DNA of 64,000 nucleotides from DASUCS01 sp041166745 (GCA_041166745.1 JBEEGH010000002.1:62001-126000); one strand, 5' to 3'; positions 1 to 9,463 are shown, counted from the stretch's first letter. A program made the numbers and translations. The notes: generated by a model from the letters alone, not told the origin.

Positions 1-2638
1 GATGCGATTCGATCGCTTCGGCCACCCGCCGATGCGCTCGGCTGCGACGGACGCGAGTGAGGCCGTCGATGATCGTCGCTCGAACGATGTTGTGCGCAAA
101 CCGATATCGCATCGGTCCGGACTCGAGCACCAGTCGCGCCGCAACCGCTTCGTCGAGGGCGGTGAGTACGGCATCCTCGTCGAGCCGGCCCGCGGCTACG
201 AGCACATCGAGATCGAACTCGGCACCGATCACCGCCGCCAGCTCGAGCGTGGCACCCGTCGCCTCCGAGAGGCGCGCGACGCGCCGCCCGACCACCTCGC
301 GCACACTGTCCGGCACGCCGAGCTCCGACGGTGCGTGAACGGCCCACCGTCCATCATCAACCGCGACGAGCGCTCCGGTTTCGACGAGATGCCGTTGCAG
401 TTCCCGCACGAAGAACGGGTTGCCGTCGGTGAGTGCGTGCACCATGTGCGCCAACTCCGCACCGGGCTCCCCCAGGCTGTGGCCGGCAAACGCGTCGAGC
501 AGATCCACCACGTCGTACTCCCGCAGGCCGGCGAGCGTGTGCCGGTCGAGCCCGGGAACCCGATGCAGGTCGGCGAGCAATTCGGTGAGGGGATGGCTAC
601 GCCCGACCTCGGTGTCGCGATACGTGCCGAGCAACAAGAGCCGAGCGGAGTCCGTCGAACGGAAGACGTGCCGCAGGAGGTGCAGCGTCGGGCGAGTGGC
701 CCAGTGCAGGTCGTCGAGCACGACCACGACCGGCGACTCTTCGGCGAGCGCCTGGAGCCACTGGCTCACGGCGTCGAAGAGCCGGTATTGCTCGGTCTCC
801 GGATCGGCATGGATAGGCGGCGCCAGGTCGAGCGGCAGCGGTGCGACATCAGGCACGAGGCGCACGAGCTCGCCCGCCAGACGTCCGAGCACCGGCACCG
901 CGCCGACGGTCTCGGCATCTTCGATGGACTGGCGCAGCGCCGTGGCAAACGGTTGGAACGGCACCTGAAGGCCGTCGTCGCAGCGCCCGTGCAGCACGAC
1001 TGCTCCGTCGGAGTACGCCTCGTACGCGATCTCGATCGCGAGTTGCGTCTTGCCGATACCGGGCTCACCCGCGAGCAGAAGGAATCGCCGCTGACCGTGG
1101 CGTGCCGCACTCCACGCGTCGCGCAGATGGTTCACCTCGGTGCCCCGCCCGACGAAGCTCGGACTGCGCACGCTCGCCAGCGCCGGCGGGAACGGAAGAT
1201 GCGGACGCGGGATCGGACCCGTCTGCATCGCCGCCTGGGCGGCGGCCGCGGCGACCGGCTGCGTAGCCGGCTGAAGCACGGCAACTGTGGGCAGCGTGGG
1301 CGTGACCGGAACGGCCAACGGCGGCGTGAACGGCGGTGGCGCCGTAGCCGGATCGACCATCGCAAGAGCTGGGTGCGACAGCGCGAACACCTGCTCACCG
1401 CGGGCAAGATCGCGCAACTCGCGAAAGCCGAGATCGACGAGCGCCGAGTCGTCGGGGAGCGCATCGACGACGAGATCCGCGGCGGCGGACGAGAGCAGGA
1501 TCTGGCCCCCATGCGCCACCGAGCGCAAACGCGACGCCCGGTTGACCGTGCGACCGAAATAGTCGCCGTCGCGCGTCTCGGCCTCACCAGTGTGAATGGC
1601 CATGCGCACCGACAGTCCCGTTGTCTCGCGCAAGCTCCGCTGCGCGCCGAGCGCGGAGACAACGGCGTCGGTCGCGCGCGTGAAGACGCTGAAGGTGGAG
1701 TCGCCCTCCCCTCTGGTCTTCAGGAGCCGGCCGCCGCCGGTCTCGACCGCTTCCGCGATGAGCCCATCGTGCACGGCGATGAGATCCGCCATCGCATCGG
1801 GATCGTCTTCCCATCGCGCGGTGGAGCCTTCGATGTCGGTGAGCAAGAAGGTGACAACGCCCGTGGGGAGGTCGAGGAACAGGTGCGCTTGGAGCCGCTC
1901 GACCAGTTCCGTCGCCGAGCGCGGTCGGCGCGTCGGATCCGTGGCCAGTCCGCGACGAATGGCGCGTTCGATCGCGGCGGCGTTCGGTACGCCGTCCCAC
2001 TCTGGTCGCCCACCCGTCGGCGGGGCGCCCGTCAGCAGCGCGACGGCGGTGGCCGCGAGTCCGTACACGTCCGCCGCACCGGAGAGCTCCGCGCCGCTCG
2101 CCTCCGGCGCGGCATATCCGGGCGAGCCGATCGACAGGAGCCCTCGGTCATCATGGAAGCGCGAGATCCCGAAGTCGACGAGCACGACTCGACCCTCGGG
2201 AGTCAGCACGAGGTTTGCGGGCTTCACGTCGCCGTGGACGATGCCCTGACCGTGCAGATGATCGATGCCTCCGGCAGCCTGGTTGAGCCACGACAGCACG
2301 CTGGACACCGGTAGCCCGGGATCGCCCGTCTCCAACAACAGCGCGCCGAGGTCCGTGCCTTCGACCCAGTCCATGACGAGCACGTAGCCGTCGTCCCAGA
2401 AGAAGTCCTCGCGAACCAGCGGCAGACTCGGGTGCGGCCGCAGCGACAGCAGGATGCGCGCCTCGGCGAGGATGCGATCGCGATGCTCGCCGTCGGCGAC
2501 AGGGCGCACCTTGAGCGCGACGACGCGGCCGTGTTGGTGGTCGAGCGCTTTCCACACTTCGCCTTGGCCGCCGCGCCCGAGGACATCAATGGCCTCGTAG
2601 CGGTCGCGAATCAGCCGGCTGCCGCTCGACTGATCCAT
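1..2638 (-). CDS. Ser/Thr protein kinase - class III nucleotide cyclase - AAA ATPase fusion (3' end outside window)
   Basis: ATG at 2638 opens a frame that runs off the window edge, so at least 879 residues are present. Three domains follow one another. A Hanks-type kinase (about residues 1-250) has a glycine loop GRGGQGEV, catalytic HGDVKPAN and VDFGIS. A class III adenylate/guanylate cyclase domain (about 260-425) has LLTDIEGST, KTRGEGDS and DYFGRTVNRAS. An AAA/NACHT-like ATPase (from about 490) has FVGRG and Walker A GEPGIGKTQ, with VVVLDDLHW as the likely Walker B. Cyclase-AAA proteins (LuxR/AfsR relatives) are common in actinobacteria; a kinase at the N-terminus is unusual. It probably integrates a phosphorylation or cyclic-nucleotide signal in the cytosol; no transmembrane segment is seen in this part. 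The kinase HRD arginine is replaced by glycine, as in some other bacterial kinases. Confidence 0.85.
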   Translation of the reverse strand, partial: MDQSSGSRLIRDRYEAIDVLGRGGQGEVWKALDHQHGRVVALKVRPVADGEHRDRILAEARILLSLRPHPSLPLVREDFFWDDGYVLVMDWVEGTDLGALLLETGDPGLPVSSVLSWLNQAAGGIDHLHGQGIVHGDVKPANLVLTPEGRVVLVDFGISRFHDDRGLLSIGSPGYAAPEASGAELSGAADVYGLAATAVALLTGAPPTGGRPEWDGVPNAAAIERAIRRGLATDPTRRPRSATELVERLQAHLFLDLPTGVVTFLLTDIEGSTARWEDDPDAMADLIAVHDGLIAEAVETGGGRLLKTRGEGDSTFSVFTRATDAVVSALGAQRSLRETTGLSVRMAIHTGEAETRDGDYFGRTVNRASRLRSVAHGGQILLSSAAADLVVDALPDDSALVDLGFRELRDLARGEQVFALSHPALAMVDPATAPPPFTPPLAVPVTPTLPTVAVLQPATQPVAAAAAQAAMQTGPIPRPHLPFPPALASVRSPSFVGRGTEVNHLRDAWSAARHGQRRFLLLAGEPGIGKTQLAIEIAYEAYSDGAVVLHGRCDDGLQVPFQPFATALRQSIEDAETVGAVPVLGRLAGELVRLVPDVAPLPLDLAPPIHADPETEQYRLFDAVSQWLQALAEESPVVVVLDDLHWATRPTLHLLRHVFRSTDSARLLLLGTYRDTEVGRSHPLTELLADLHRVPGLDRHTLAGLREYDVVDLLDAFAGHSLGEPGAELAHMVHALTDGNPFFVRELQRHLVETGALVAVDDGRWAVHAPSELGVPDSVREVVGRRVARLSEATGATLELAAVIGAEFDLDVLVAAGRLDEDAVLTALDEAVAARLVLESGPMRYRFAHNIVRATIIDGLTRVRRSRAHRRVAEAIESH

Positions 2639-2808
2639 GTCGTCGCACCCGCACTGCTCACCGGGGGCCGCCCTCTGTTGAGTTCCCTGAAAGGACCGGT
2701 GTCGCTGCCCTCACCATTGGCACCGGACCGTGCGCCAGACGAAACGGTATCCGTTCGGTAAGTGTCAGACCAGTTCTAAATCAGGACGGTGTCGTGCCTC
2801 GCCCCGGC

Positions 2809-3684
2809 CTAGTCGAGAAGGGCCTGACCGCCGGCTTGATCGAGCAGGTGGCGAGCCACCTCCCGGCCCAGCGCTACCGGTTCTTCTCCGACCGCCCGAT
2901 ACCGCAGGATGATCCGCCCGTCGAGCGAGGCCAACAGACCTTCGAGCTGCAAACCCCCGGTCGTCACCGCGTAGGCCCCGGCCGGCAGGTCACAGTCGCC
3001 GCCGAGCTCGGCAAGGAAGGCGCGCTCCGCGTCCACGGCCCGCCGGCTGTCGGCGTGCTCGATCTCCCGCACGGCCGCGAGCGTGGTGCGATCGTCGGAT
3101 CGACACTCGATGGCCAAGGCACCTTGCGCGACCTGCGGCACCATCACCGAGGTCGGCAGTACGTCGGCGATGCGATCGGACAACTCGAGCCGCTCCAGCG
3201 CGACCGCCGCGACCACGATCGCGTCGTAGGCCTCGGCCTTCGCGAGCCGCGTCGGGATGTTGCCTCGAAGACCGTCGAACGTGAGATCTGGTCGGAGGTC
3301 GGCCAGCTGGGCGCGACGACGGACCGAGCCTGTCGCAACGCGCCCGCCCGGTGGCAGGTCGGCCAGAGCCGTGCCGACGAGTGCGTCGCGCGGATCGCCC
3401 CGCTCGGGCACGGCGGCGAGCACGAGTCCGTCTATCGATCCCGACGGAAGGTCTTTGGCCGAATGCACCGCCATGTCAGCGCGGCCGTCGAGCACGGCGG
3501 CCTGCACTTCCTTCACGAACACGCCTTTGCCGCCGAGCGACCAGATCGGTTCGTGCTGCTCGCGATCGCCTGACGTCTCGACGAAGACGAGTTCGACGTC
3601 AGCGTGTAACAGGGAGGCCACGTGGTTCGCTTGCCAGCGAGCCAGCTCGCTTCCGCGCGTCGCGATACGCAACGGTGACGTCAA
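2809..3684 (-). CDS. hemC: Porphobilinogen deaminase (hydroxymethylbilane synthase)
   Basis: 291 residues. Polymerises four porphobilinogens into hydroxymethylbilane in cytosolic haem synthesis. The N-terminus LRIATRGSELARWQ and the CDLPAGAYA motif, whose Cys carries the dipyrromethane cofactor, identify it. I chose TTG at 3684 because it overlaps the hemA stop (TTGA) and gives the usual few residues before LRIATRG; no ATG or GTG lies closer. It is translationally coupled behind hemA. A hemD (uroporphyrinogen-III synthase) gene, which often follows in actinobacteria, is absent here. Confidence 0.95.
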   Translation of the reverse strand: MTSPLRIATRGSELARWQANHVASLLHADVELVFVETSGDREQHEPIWSLGGKGVFVKEVQAAVLDGRADMAVHSAKDLPSGSIDGLVLAAVPERGDPRDALVGTALADLPPGGRVATGSVRRRAQLADLRPDLTFDGLRGNIPTRLAKAEAYDAIVVAAVALERLELSDRIADVLPTSVMVPQVAQGALAIECRSDDRTTLAAVREIEHADSRRAVDAERAFLAELGGDCDLPAGAYAVTTGGLQLEGLLASLDGRIILRYRAVGEEPVALGREVARHLLDQAGGQALLD

Positions 3685-4940
3685 AGATCGAAGAGATCGC
3701 GCAGCGCGTCGGACAGGCGATCGCCCTTCGCGGTGCCGGCGGCATCTTTCAGCCGCACGGTGGGTTCGTGGAGCAGCTTGGCCACGATGCCCTTCGTGAG
3801 TGCCTCGACGGCCGCTCGCTGCGTCTCGTCGAGTCCTGACAAGCGCGACGCGAGACGATCGACCTCGGCCGAGCGCACGCCTTCGGCCTGTTCTCGCAGC
3901 GCGGTCACGAGCGGAGCGGCTTCGCGCGCCGTGGTGGTCGTTCGGTAGCGGTTGAGCTCTTCTTCGATGATGCCAAGCGCTCGAGTTGCCTCGCGCTGCC
4001 GACCCTCGACCCCGACAGCGACGAAACGGCGGAGATCGTCCATGTCGAGCAACGTGACGCCCTCGAGCGCACCAGCCGCAGGATCGACGTCGCGCGGCAT
4101 CGCGATGTCGACGATGAGCAGCGGTCGCCCGTCGCGGTGTCCCATCGCGGACGCAAGGTCCGCGTGCTCGAGCATGATCGTGTTCGCACCCGTGGAAGTG
4201 AGCAGCACATCCGCCGTCAACAGTTCTGCTGGCAGGTCGGCGAGTCGCGCGGCCCGACCGCCGATGCGCGTCGCAAGCTCTTGAGCGGTGCTCCACGTGC
4301 GGTTGGCGACGACCACGTCGCTCGCGCCGGCCGCGCCGAGCGAGGTGGCCATGACTTCGCCCATCTCGCCTGCGCCGAGCAGAAGCACGCGCCGGCCGGC
4401 AAGCGTGCCGAGTCGATCGGTGGCCATGGCGACGGCCGCTTGTGCCACCGACGTGATGCCTCGGCCGATGCCCGTCTCGGTGCGAGCGCGCTTGCCGACT
4501 TCGAGGGCTTGGCGGAACAACAGGTTGAGGGAGAAGCCCGTCGTGCCTTCGTCGCGGGCCCGCTCCCATGCCGAGGCCACCTGGCCGAGGATCTCGCTCT
4601 CGCCGAGCACCGCGGAGTCGAGGCCCGCGGCCACCGTGAAGAGATGGGTCACCGCCGCGTCGTCGTAGTGGACGTAGAGGTGGTCCGCGAATTCCTCGGC
4701 GGGGAGGAACGAGAGATCCACGAAGAAGTTGCGAACGTCTTCGTAGCCACCGTGGAACTTCTCGGCGACCGCATAGACCTCGATGCGGTTGCACGTCGAC
4801 AGCACCACCGCTTCCGAGAGGTTGGTGCGGGCACACAGGTCGTGCAGGACCTTGGGCAGACGAGCGTCGTCCACCGCAGTGCGCTCGAGGAGATCGAGCG
4901 GAGCAGTCCGGTGGTTCAGTCCGATGACGACGACAGACAC
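3681..4940 (-). CDS. hemA: Glutamyl-tRNA reductase
   Basis: 419 residues, GTG start at 4940. Reduces glutamyl-tRNA to glutamate-1-semialdehyde, the first committed step of C5-pathway haem synthesis. It shows GLNHRTAPLDLLER near the N-terminus, the catalytic cysteine in VVLSTCNRIEVYA, and an NADPH-binding stretch LLLGAGEMGEVMA. The start lies 25 bases inside the preceding precorrin-2 dehydrogenase gene and the stop overlaps the hemC start, so the set reads as one operon. Probably controlled by the Rex operator upstream of rex if transcription reads through. Confidence 0.96.
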   Translation of the reverse strand: MSVVVIGLNHRTAPLDLLERTAVDDARLPKVLHDLCARTNLSEAVVLSTCNRIEVYAVAEKFHGGYEDVRNFFVDLSFLPAEEFADHLYVHYDDAAVTHLFTVAAGLDSAVLGESEILGQVASAWERARDEGTTGFSLNLLFRQALEVGKRARTETGIGRGITSVAQAAVAMATDRLGTLAGRRVLLLGAGEMGEVMATSLGAAGASDVVVANRTWSTAQELATRIGGRAARLADLPAELLTADVLLTSTGANTIMLEHADLASAMGHRDGRPLLIVDIAMPRDVDPAAGALEGVTLLDMDDLRRFVAVGVEGRQREATRALGIIEEELNRYRTTTTAREAAPLVTALREQAEGVRSAEVDRLASRLSGLDETQRAAVEALTKGIVAKLLHEPTVRLKDAAGTAKGDRLSDALRDLFDL

Positions 4941-5551
4941 GCCTGGAGGCGCTCCTTGGCTTCGGCGAGATCACCCTCGCGGATCAGGTCCAGCATTCCC
5001 GAATCCAGAGCACGTTGCCAACCTGGGCCCTCCGTCGACTTCCCTTGCCTGCGTAGTTCCTCGCGGGCGTCGGCCAGCAGGTCGATGAGAACCTCGTATT
5101 CGGGACCGAACTCGTCCGCGTACCGCCGGCGCAGCCACGAGGCCAGCGCGGGACTGTGACCGCCGGTCGCGAACGTGACCAGCAGCGGCCCGCGGCGGAT
5201 GCGGGCGGGAAGCGTGAAGGTGCAGTTGTCCGGGTCGTCCGCCGCGTTGACCCACACGCCGGACGATTCGCCCTCCAGAAACACCGCCCGGTTCACCTCT
5301 GAGTCGCCCGTGGCCGTGATGGCCAGCCGATAGCCGTTCAGATCGCCGTGTCGGTACGAGCGGCGCTCGACGCGTACACCTTCGAGTGATTCGACCTCCG
5401 ACACGATGTCCGGCGCGATGACGGTGACGACTGCGCCGGCTTCGACAAGACCGAGCACCTTGCCCACTGCGGCCTTCCCACCCCCGACGACGAGGCAGCG
5501 CTGCCCCTCGAGCCGCAGGTTGATCGGATACATCGGCTCGTCGACCGGCAT
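4916..5551 (-). CDS. Precorrin-2 dehydrogenase / sirohaem synthase N-terminal type
   Basis: 211 residues. NAD-dependent oxidation of precorrin-2 to sirohydrochlorin (Met8p/CysG-N family). Evidence is the N-terminal MYPINLRLEGQRCLVVGGG Rossmann glycine motif, VNAADDPDNCTFTLPA and the following GPLLVTFATGGHSPALA, which is diagnostic for the family. There is no SUMT methyltransferase domain, so this is a stand-alone N-terminal unit. It lies between rex and hemA, overlapping hemA by 25 bases, so it draws on the tetrapyrrole flux of the same operon. Confidence 0.9.
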   Translation of the reverse strand: MPVDEPMYPINLRLEGQRCLVVGGGKAAVGKVLGLVEAGAVVTVIAPDIVSEVESLEGVRVERRSYRHGDLNGYRLAITATGDSEVNRAVFLEGESSGVWVNAADDPDNCTFTLPARIRRGPLLVTFATGGHSPALASWLRRRYADEFGPEYEVLIDLLADAREELRRQGKSTEGPGWQRALDSGMLDLIREGDLAEAKERLQACLSSSSD

Positions 5552-5617
5552 GACCGAAATCTACGGCGACGGGCGCAGGCCGCCGCCTTCAGAGGACGGG
5601 CGGCGCAGCGTGGTCGG

Positions 5618-6301
5618 TCAATCAGCGACGGCGACGGGCGCGACGTCGATCGGCGGCTGGGCCCGACCGCTGCGGCGTTGCTGGTGGAAGCTGAGGATCT
5701 GCAGCTCGACCGCGAGATCGACCTTGCGAAGCGAGACACCGTCCGGAACGGTGATCACCGCGGGCGCGAAGTTGAGGATCGACGTCACGCCGGCATCGAC
5801 GAGGAGGTCGGCGACGTCCTGAGCGGCGACGGCAGGGGTGGCGATGATGCCGATCACGACGCCGTGATCGCTGACGAGCGCCGGCAGCTCCTCCATCGAT
5901 CGGATCGCCGTGCCGGCGACCTCCTGTCCGACTTTTGACGGATCGGCGTCGACGAGCGCGACGACGTGGAAGCCACTGGCGTCGAAGCCGCCGTAGTTGG
6001 CGAGAGCGTGGCCGAGGTTGCCGATGCCGACGATCACCACGGGCCAGTGCTGGGTGAGCCCGAGCTCGCGACTCATCTGGAACAGGAGGTACTCGACGTC
6101 GTACCCGACGCCGCGGGTGCCGTAGGAGCCCAGATACGAGAGGTCTTTGCGCACTTTGGCGGCGTTGACCCCCGCCAGCTCGGCCAGGCGCTCGGACGAG
6201 ACCGTCGTGGCGTCGTCACCGATCTCGAGGAGGCTGCGCAGGTACACCGGCAGGCGGGCGACGGTGGCCTCGGGGATACGCCGTCGCGCTCGTTCGGCCA
6301 T
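5618..6301 (-). CDS. rex: Redox-sensing transcriptional repressor Rex
   Basis: 227 residues from ATG at 6301; the open frame extends further upstream, but that part would cover the operator. An N-terminal winged helix (RIPEATVARLPVYLRSL, then LAELAGVNAAKVRKDLSYLG) precedes a Rossmann domain with VGIGNLGHALANY, which binds NADH/NAD+. Rex releases DNA when NADH rises. It heads the tetrapyrrole gene set, an arrangement known from Streptomyces (rex-hemACD). It is divergent from the membrane protein gene at 6366 with 64 bases between them, which contain a good Rex operator, so autoregulation is likely. Confidence 0.95.
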   Translation of the reverse strand: MAERARRRIPEATVARLPVYLRSLLEIGDDATTVSSERLAELAGVNAAKVRKDLSYLGSYGTRGVGYDVEYLLFQMSRELGLTQHWPVVIVGIGNLGHALANYGGFDASGFHVVALVDADPSKVGQEVAGTAIRSMEELPALVSDHGVVIGIIATPAVAAQDVADLLVDAGVTSILNFAPAVITVPDGVSLRKVDLAVELQILSFHQQRRSGRAQPPIDVAPVAVAD

Positions 6302-6321
6302 TCCTCGTGATGGTACGGAGC

Positions 6322-6337
6322 CGTGCACAAGTTCACA
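6322..6337. promoter_or_regulatory. Rex operator
   Basis: CGTGCACAAGTTCACA matches the Streptomyces Rex operator TGTGAAC-N3-TTCACA at 11 of 13 defined bases, including the whole right half. It sits 21 bases upstream of the rex start and 28 bases upstream of the divergent gene at 6366, so it could control both. Functional assignment is inference from the match and position. Confidence 0.75.
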
Positions 6338-6365
6338 AGCACCGGCCTTGGCACAATGGGGGCCG

Positions 6366-7067
6366 ATGTCGACCCATCTCGCGCTCGCCGCCGCCGCGAC
6401 GTTGCTGGCGCTGGCGTTCGCTCTGTGCACGCTCGAGCGGTGGCTCGATCGCCGCAAGCCGCACGAGGCGGCATGGACCGTGGCGTTGTTCTTGTTCGCA
6501 GCCGCCTCGACCGCATTGTGGGCCGGTGCCGCGTTCGGCTGGAACGAGCTGTGGTTCCGGCTCTTCTATCTCTTCGGCGCCATCGTCAACGTTCCGTACC
6601 TCGCGCTCGGAACCGTGTACCTGCTCGCGGATCGTCGGATCGCGCAACGCGTCGCGATCGGCGTGCACGCGTTCACGATGTTCAGCGCGGGTGTTGTCGC
6701 AGTTGCACCTTTCACCGCACCGGTTGGAGGCAGCACGCTCCCGCAGGGCAGCGACGTGTTCGGAGCCGCGCCGCGCGTTCTGGCCGCGGCCGGATCAGGT
6801 GTCGCGGCACTGGTGATCGTCGCAGGCGCGGTGTGGAGCGCAGTGCGTCTTGCCCGGCGCCGGTCCACCCGTCGCCTTGCACTCGCCAACGCACTCATCG
6901 CCGTGGGAACCGTGATCCTCGGTGCCGGCGGCATCCTCAACTCCGTGCTCGACGAGATGGACGGATTCGCCGTGTCGCTCGTCGCCGGAATCACGGTGAT
7001 CTTCGCCGGCTTCCTCCTCACGAACGCGCCGCAGCGCACCACGATGCGCGTCGTCGAGGCCGCCTGA
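6366..7067 (+). CDS. Seven-helix integral membrane protein, function unknown
   Basis: 233 residues. I chose ATG 6366 because the longer frame would run back into rex. The protein is almost entirely hydrophobic, with about seven predicted membrane helices separated by short basic loops (for example RRRSTRRL), and no recognisable catalytic motif. The stop overlaps the start of the alpha/beta hydrolase (TGATG), so the two are co-translated. It shares its promoter region, and therefore possibly the Rex operator, with rex. Confidence 0.75.
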   Translation: MSTHLALAAAATLLALAFALCTLERWLDRRKPHEAAWTVALFLFAAASTALWAGAAFGWNELWFRLFYLFGAIVNVPYLALGTVYLLADRRIAQRVAIGVHAFTMFSAGVVAVAPFTAPVGGSTLPQGSDVFGAAPRVLAAAGSGVAALVIVAGAVWSAVRLARRRSTRRLALANALIAVGTVILGAGGILNSVLDEMDGFAVSLVAGITVIFAGFLLTNAPQRTTMRVVEAA

Positions 7068-7918
7068 TGCGTGTCGAGATCGAGCCCGGCGTGCGTTTGT
7101 ACTTCGACGTCGAAGGCGCTGGCCTCGAGCCAGACGGGCCGTCGATGCGCGAGAAGCCGGTGCTGTTGTTGCTGCACGGCGGTCCTGGGTTCGACCACTC
7201 GCTGTTCAAACCATGGTTCGGACGGTTCGCCGACACCCATCAGGTCGTCTACCTCGATCACCGTGGTCAGGGACGCAGCGACCAACGCAAGGACTCGGCG
7301 AACTGGCTCCTCGACACGTGGGCCGACGACGTCGCCCGCTTCTGCGCCGCCCTCGAGATCGAAAAGCCCGTCGTGCTCGGCAACTCGTTCGGTGGCATGG
7401 TCGCCATCCACATGGCCGCTCGCCATCCGGATCTCGCGGCCAAGCTGATCCTGTCGAGCACCGCGGCGCGCATGGTGCTCGACGAGGTCCTCGGGATGTT
7501 CCAGAAGCTCGGCGGCGACGAAGCGCGAGCGATCGCCGAGGCGTTCTGGACCGCTCCTGGCGAGGAGATCAACGCGCGGTACATGGCAACGTGCCTCCCG
7601 CTGTACACCCAGCACAGTGGCAACCTCACCGAAGGCGCCACGCGTGCCCGGATGAACACGCCGGTCGGCGACTTCTTCATCCTCGGCGAGCAGATCACGA
7701 TGGATCTGCGCGACGACCTCGCGACGATCCGGGTTCCCACGCTCGTGTTGGCCGGCGCGCTCGACCCTGTCTGCCCGCCCTCGGCGCAGGACGAGATCGT
7801 CGACGCGCTCCACCCGTCGGTCGTGCACTTCGAGTTGTTCGACGACTGCGGCCACGGCACGTACCGCGATCAACCCGAGCGGACGGAGACCGTGTTGCGG
7901 GAGTTCCTCGCCACCTAG
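7067..7918 (+). CDS. Alpha/beta hydrolase, proline iminopeptidase-like
   Basis: 283 residues. The oxyanion motif HGGPG, nucleophile elbow GNSFGG, acid in AGALDPVCPP and histidine in CGHGTYRD give a complete Ser-Asp-His triad in the usual order. HGGPG and the spacing resemble proline iminopeptidases, but substrate cannot be deduced. Cytosolic, without a signal peptide. The start overlaps the upstream membrane protein stop; the stop lies 20 bases from the convergent acyl-CoA ligase stop. Confidence 0.88.
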   Translation: MRVEIEPGVRLYFDVEGAGLEPDGPSMREKPVLLLLHGGPGFDHSLFKPWFGRFADTHQVVYLDHRGQGRSDQRKDSANWLLDTWADDVARFCAALEIEKPVVLGNSFGGMVAIHMAARHPDLAAKLILSSTAARMVLDEVLGMFQKLGGDEARAIAEAFWTAPGEEINARYMATCLPLYTQHSGNLTEGATRARMNTPVGDFFILGEQITMDLRDDLATIRVPTLVLAGALDPVCPPSAQDEIVDALHPSVVHFELFDDCGHGTYRDQPERTETVLREFLAT

Positions 7919-7938
7919 GCCATCACCGCTGAACTCGC

Positions 7939-9399
7939 TCAGCGAAGAGCGCGGCGGAGGACCTTGCCGCCGAGCCCCATCGGGAGCTCGTCGACGAACG
8001 TGACCTGTTCGGGGCACTTGTAGCGAGCGAGCCGCTCGGCGCAGAACGCGATGAGGCCGCTCTCGTCGACGACCTCGCCGGGCGCGAGCACGACGTAGGC
8101 CTTCACGCTCTCGCCGCTGCGCGGGTTCGCCACACCGACGACCGCGCAACCGTCGACAGACGCGTGCTCGAGGAGCACGTCTTCGACTTCGGCGGGATAC
8201 ACGTTGAAGCCCGAGACGATGATCAAGTCCTTCGCTCGGTCGACGAGGTACAGCGCGCCGTCGTCGTCGACCACCGCGATGTCGCCGGTGCGCAACCATC
8301 CGTCGGCCGTGAGCGCACGCGCTGTCGCCTCGGCGTCGTTCCAGTAGCCCGCGAAGACGTTCGGGCCCTGCACCCAGATCTCGCCGGCGTCGCCCACGAG
8401 GACGTCGTCGCCGTCGGTGTCCACGAGCCGAAGGCGCACGCCGGGAAGCGGCAAACCAATCGAACCGGGCTTGGCCGCGATACCCGATGCAGTGGTGACC
8501 ACCGGAGAGGCTTCGGTCAAGCCGTAGCCCTCGGAGATCGTCACGCCGAGACGCTGCTCGCACTGGGCCGCGACCTCCAACGACAACTTGGCGGCTCCTG
8601 ACGCCGCGAGACGCACTGTCGCGAACGCTTCGTGCGTCGCTTCGGGCAGCGCCGCCCACGCCGTCCACATCGCGGGCGCTCCGGGGAGGATCGTCACACC
8701 GTGTTGTGTGATGGCGTCGAGCGCCGACAGTGCGTCGAACCGGTCGAGCAGGACGATGCTCGAGCCGGCATACAGCGAGAGTCCGAGCACGACGTTGAGC
8801 CCGAAGATGTGAAAGAGCGGCAGCACACCCAAGCTGACGTCCAACTCGTCTTGAGCCCGACCGGGGTGCGCTTGCATCTGTTCGATGTTGGCCAGCAGGT
8901 TGCCGTGCGTGAGCATCGCCGCCTTCGGTGATCCCGCGGTGCCACTCGTGAAGATCAGCACGGCCAGATCGGAAGCATCCCGGTCGACGATGGGCACCAG
9001 AGCAGCCGACGGCAGGTCGTCCGCGAAGACCCGGTGCTCGAGCGCCGGAACCTCGGCGGCGTCGATGCCGGCCATCGACGGCTGGCCGGCGGGCCCCACG
9101 ATCACCGCCCGAACGCCCACGGCTGCCAGCTCGCGTTGGAGCTCCCGGGCCGGGCTCAACGGGTTCAAGGGCACGGCGACGAGCCCGGCACCCAACACGG
9201 CCAGGTAGGCAGTGACGAAGTAGCCGTCATTTCCGCTCACGATCGCCACCCGATCGCCGGGCGCGAGCCCGAATTCGACCAGAGCGCCCCGCAATTGCCC
9301 AACCTGACGGCGTAACGCCCCATATGTCGTGGGGCGACCACGCTCGACCAGCGCAATGGCATCGTCAGGGTGAGAGCCGATAACGGCCGAAAGGTTCAA
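7939..9399 (-). CDS. Acyl-CoA synthetase (AMP-binding, ANL superfamily)
   Basis: 486 residues. Activates a carboxylic acid to acyl-AMP, then acyl-CoA. The AMP-binding P-loop IFTSGTAGSPKAAM, GYGLTEASPV, GWLRTGDIA, the hinge VDRAKDLIIVSGFNVYP, and a near-C-terminal catalytic lysine in GLGGKVLRRAL are all present. It is slightly short for the family (usually 500-550) but both lobes are complete. Chain-length preference is not apparent. Divergent from the riboswitch/CAP gene. Confidence 0.92.
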   Translation of the reverse strand: MNLSAVIGSHPDDAIALVERGRPTTYGALRRQVGQLRGALVEFGLAPGDRVAIVSGNDGYFVTAYLAVLGAGLVAVPLNPLSPARELQRELAAVGVRAVIVGPAGQPSMAGIDAAEVPALEHRVFADDLPSAALVPIVDRDASDLAVLIFTSGTAGSPKAAMLTHGNLLANIEQMQAHPGRAQDELDVSLGVLPLFHIFGLNVVLGLSLYAGSSIVLLDRFDALSALDAITQHGVTILPGAPAMWTAWAALPEATHEAFATVRLAASGAAKLSLEVAAQCEQRLGVTISEGYGLTEASPVVTTASGIAAKPGSIGLPLPGVRLRLVDTDGDDVLVGDAGEIWVQGPNVFAGYWNDAEATARALTADGWLRTGDIAVVDDDGALYLVDRAKDLIIVSGFNVYPAEVEDVLLEHASVDGCAVVGVANPRSGESVKAYVVLAPGEVVDESGLIAFCAERLARYKCPEQVTFVDELPMGLGGKVLRRALR

Positions 9400-9463
9400 T
9401 GCATCTCCCTCTTATGCACTAGTCAAGGTTGGACTGACTGGTGCCGATACTTCATGTGTCCAT

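Noticed and set aside
2..2314. 770-residue plus-strand open frame
   Set aside because: It is the antisense shadow of the kinase/cyclase/AAA gene; the minus strand has three recognisable domains, and the plus-strand translation is Arg-rich noise.
2740..2757. AACGG-TAT-CCGTT dyad upstream of the kinase
   Set aside because: Only 5 bp per arm; no known regulator match. Too short to call an operator.
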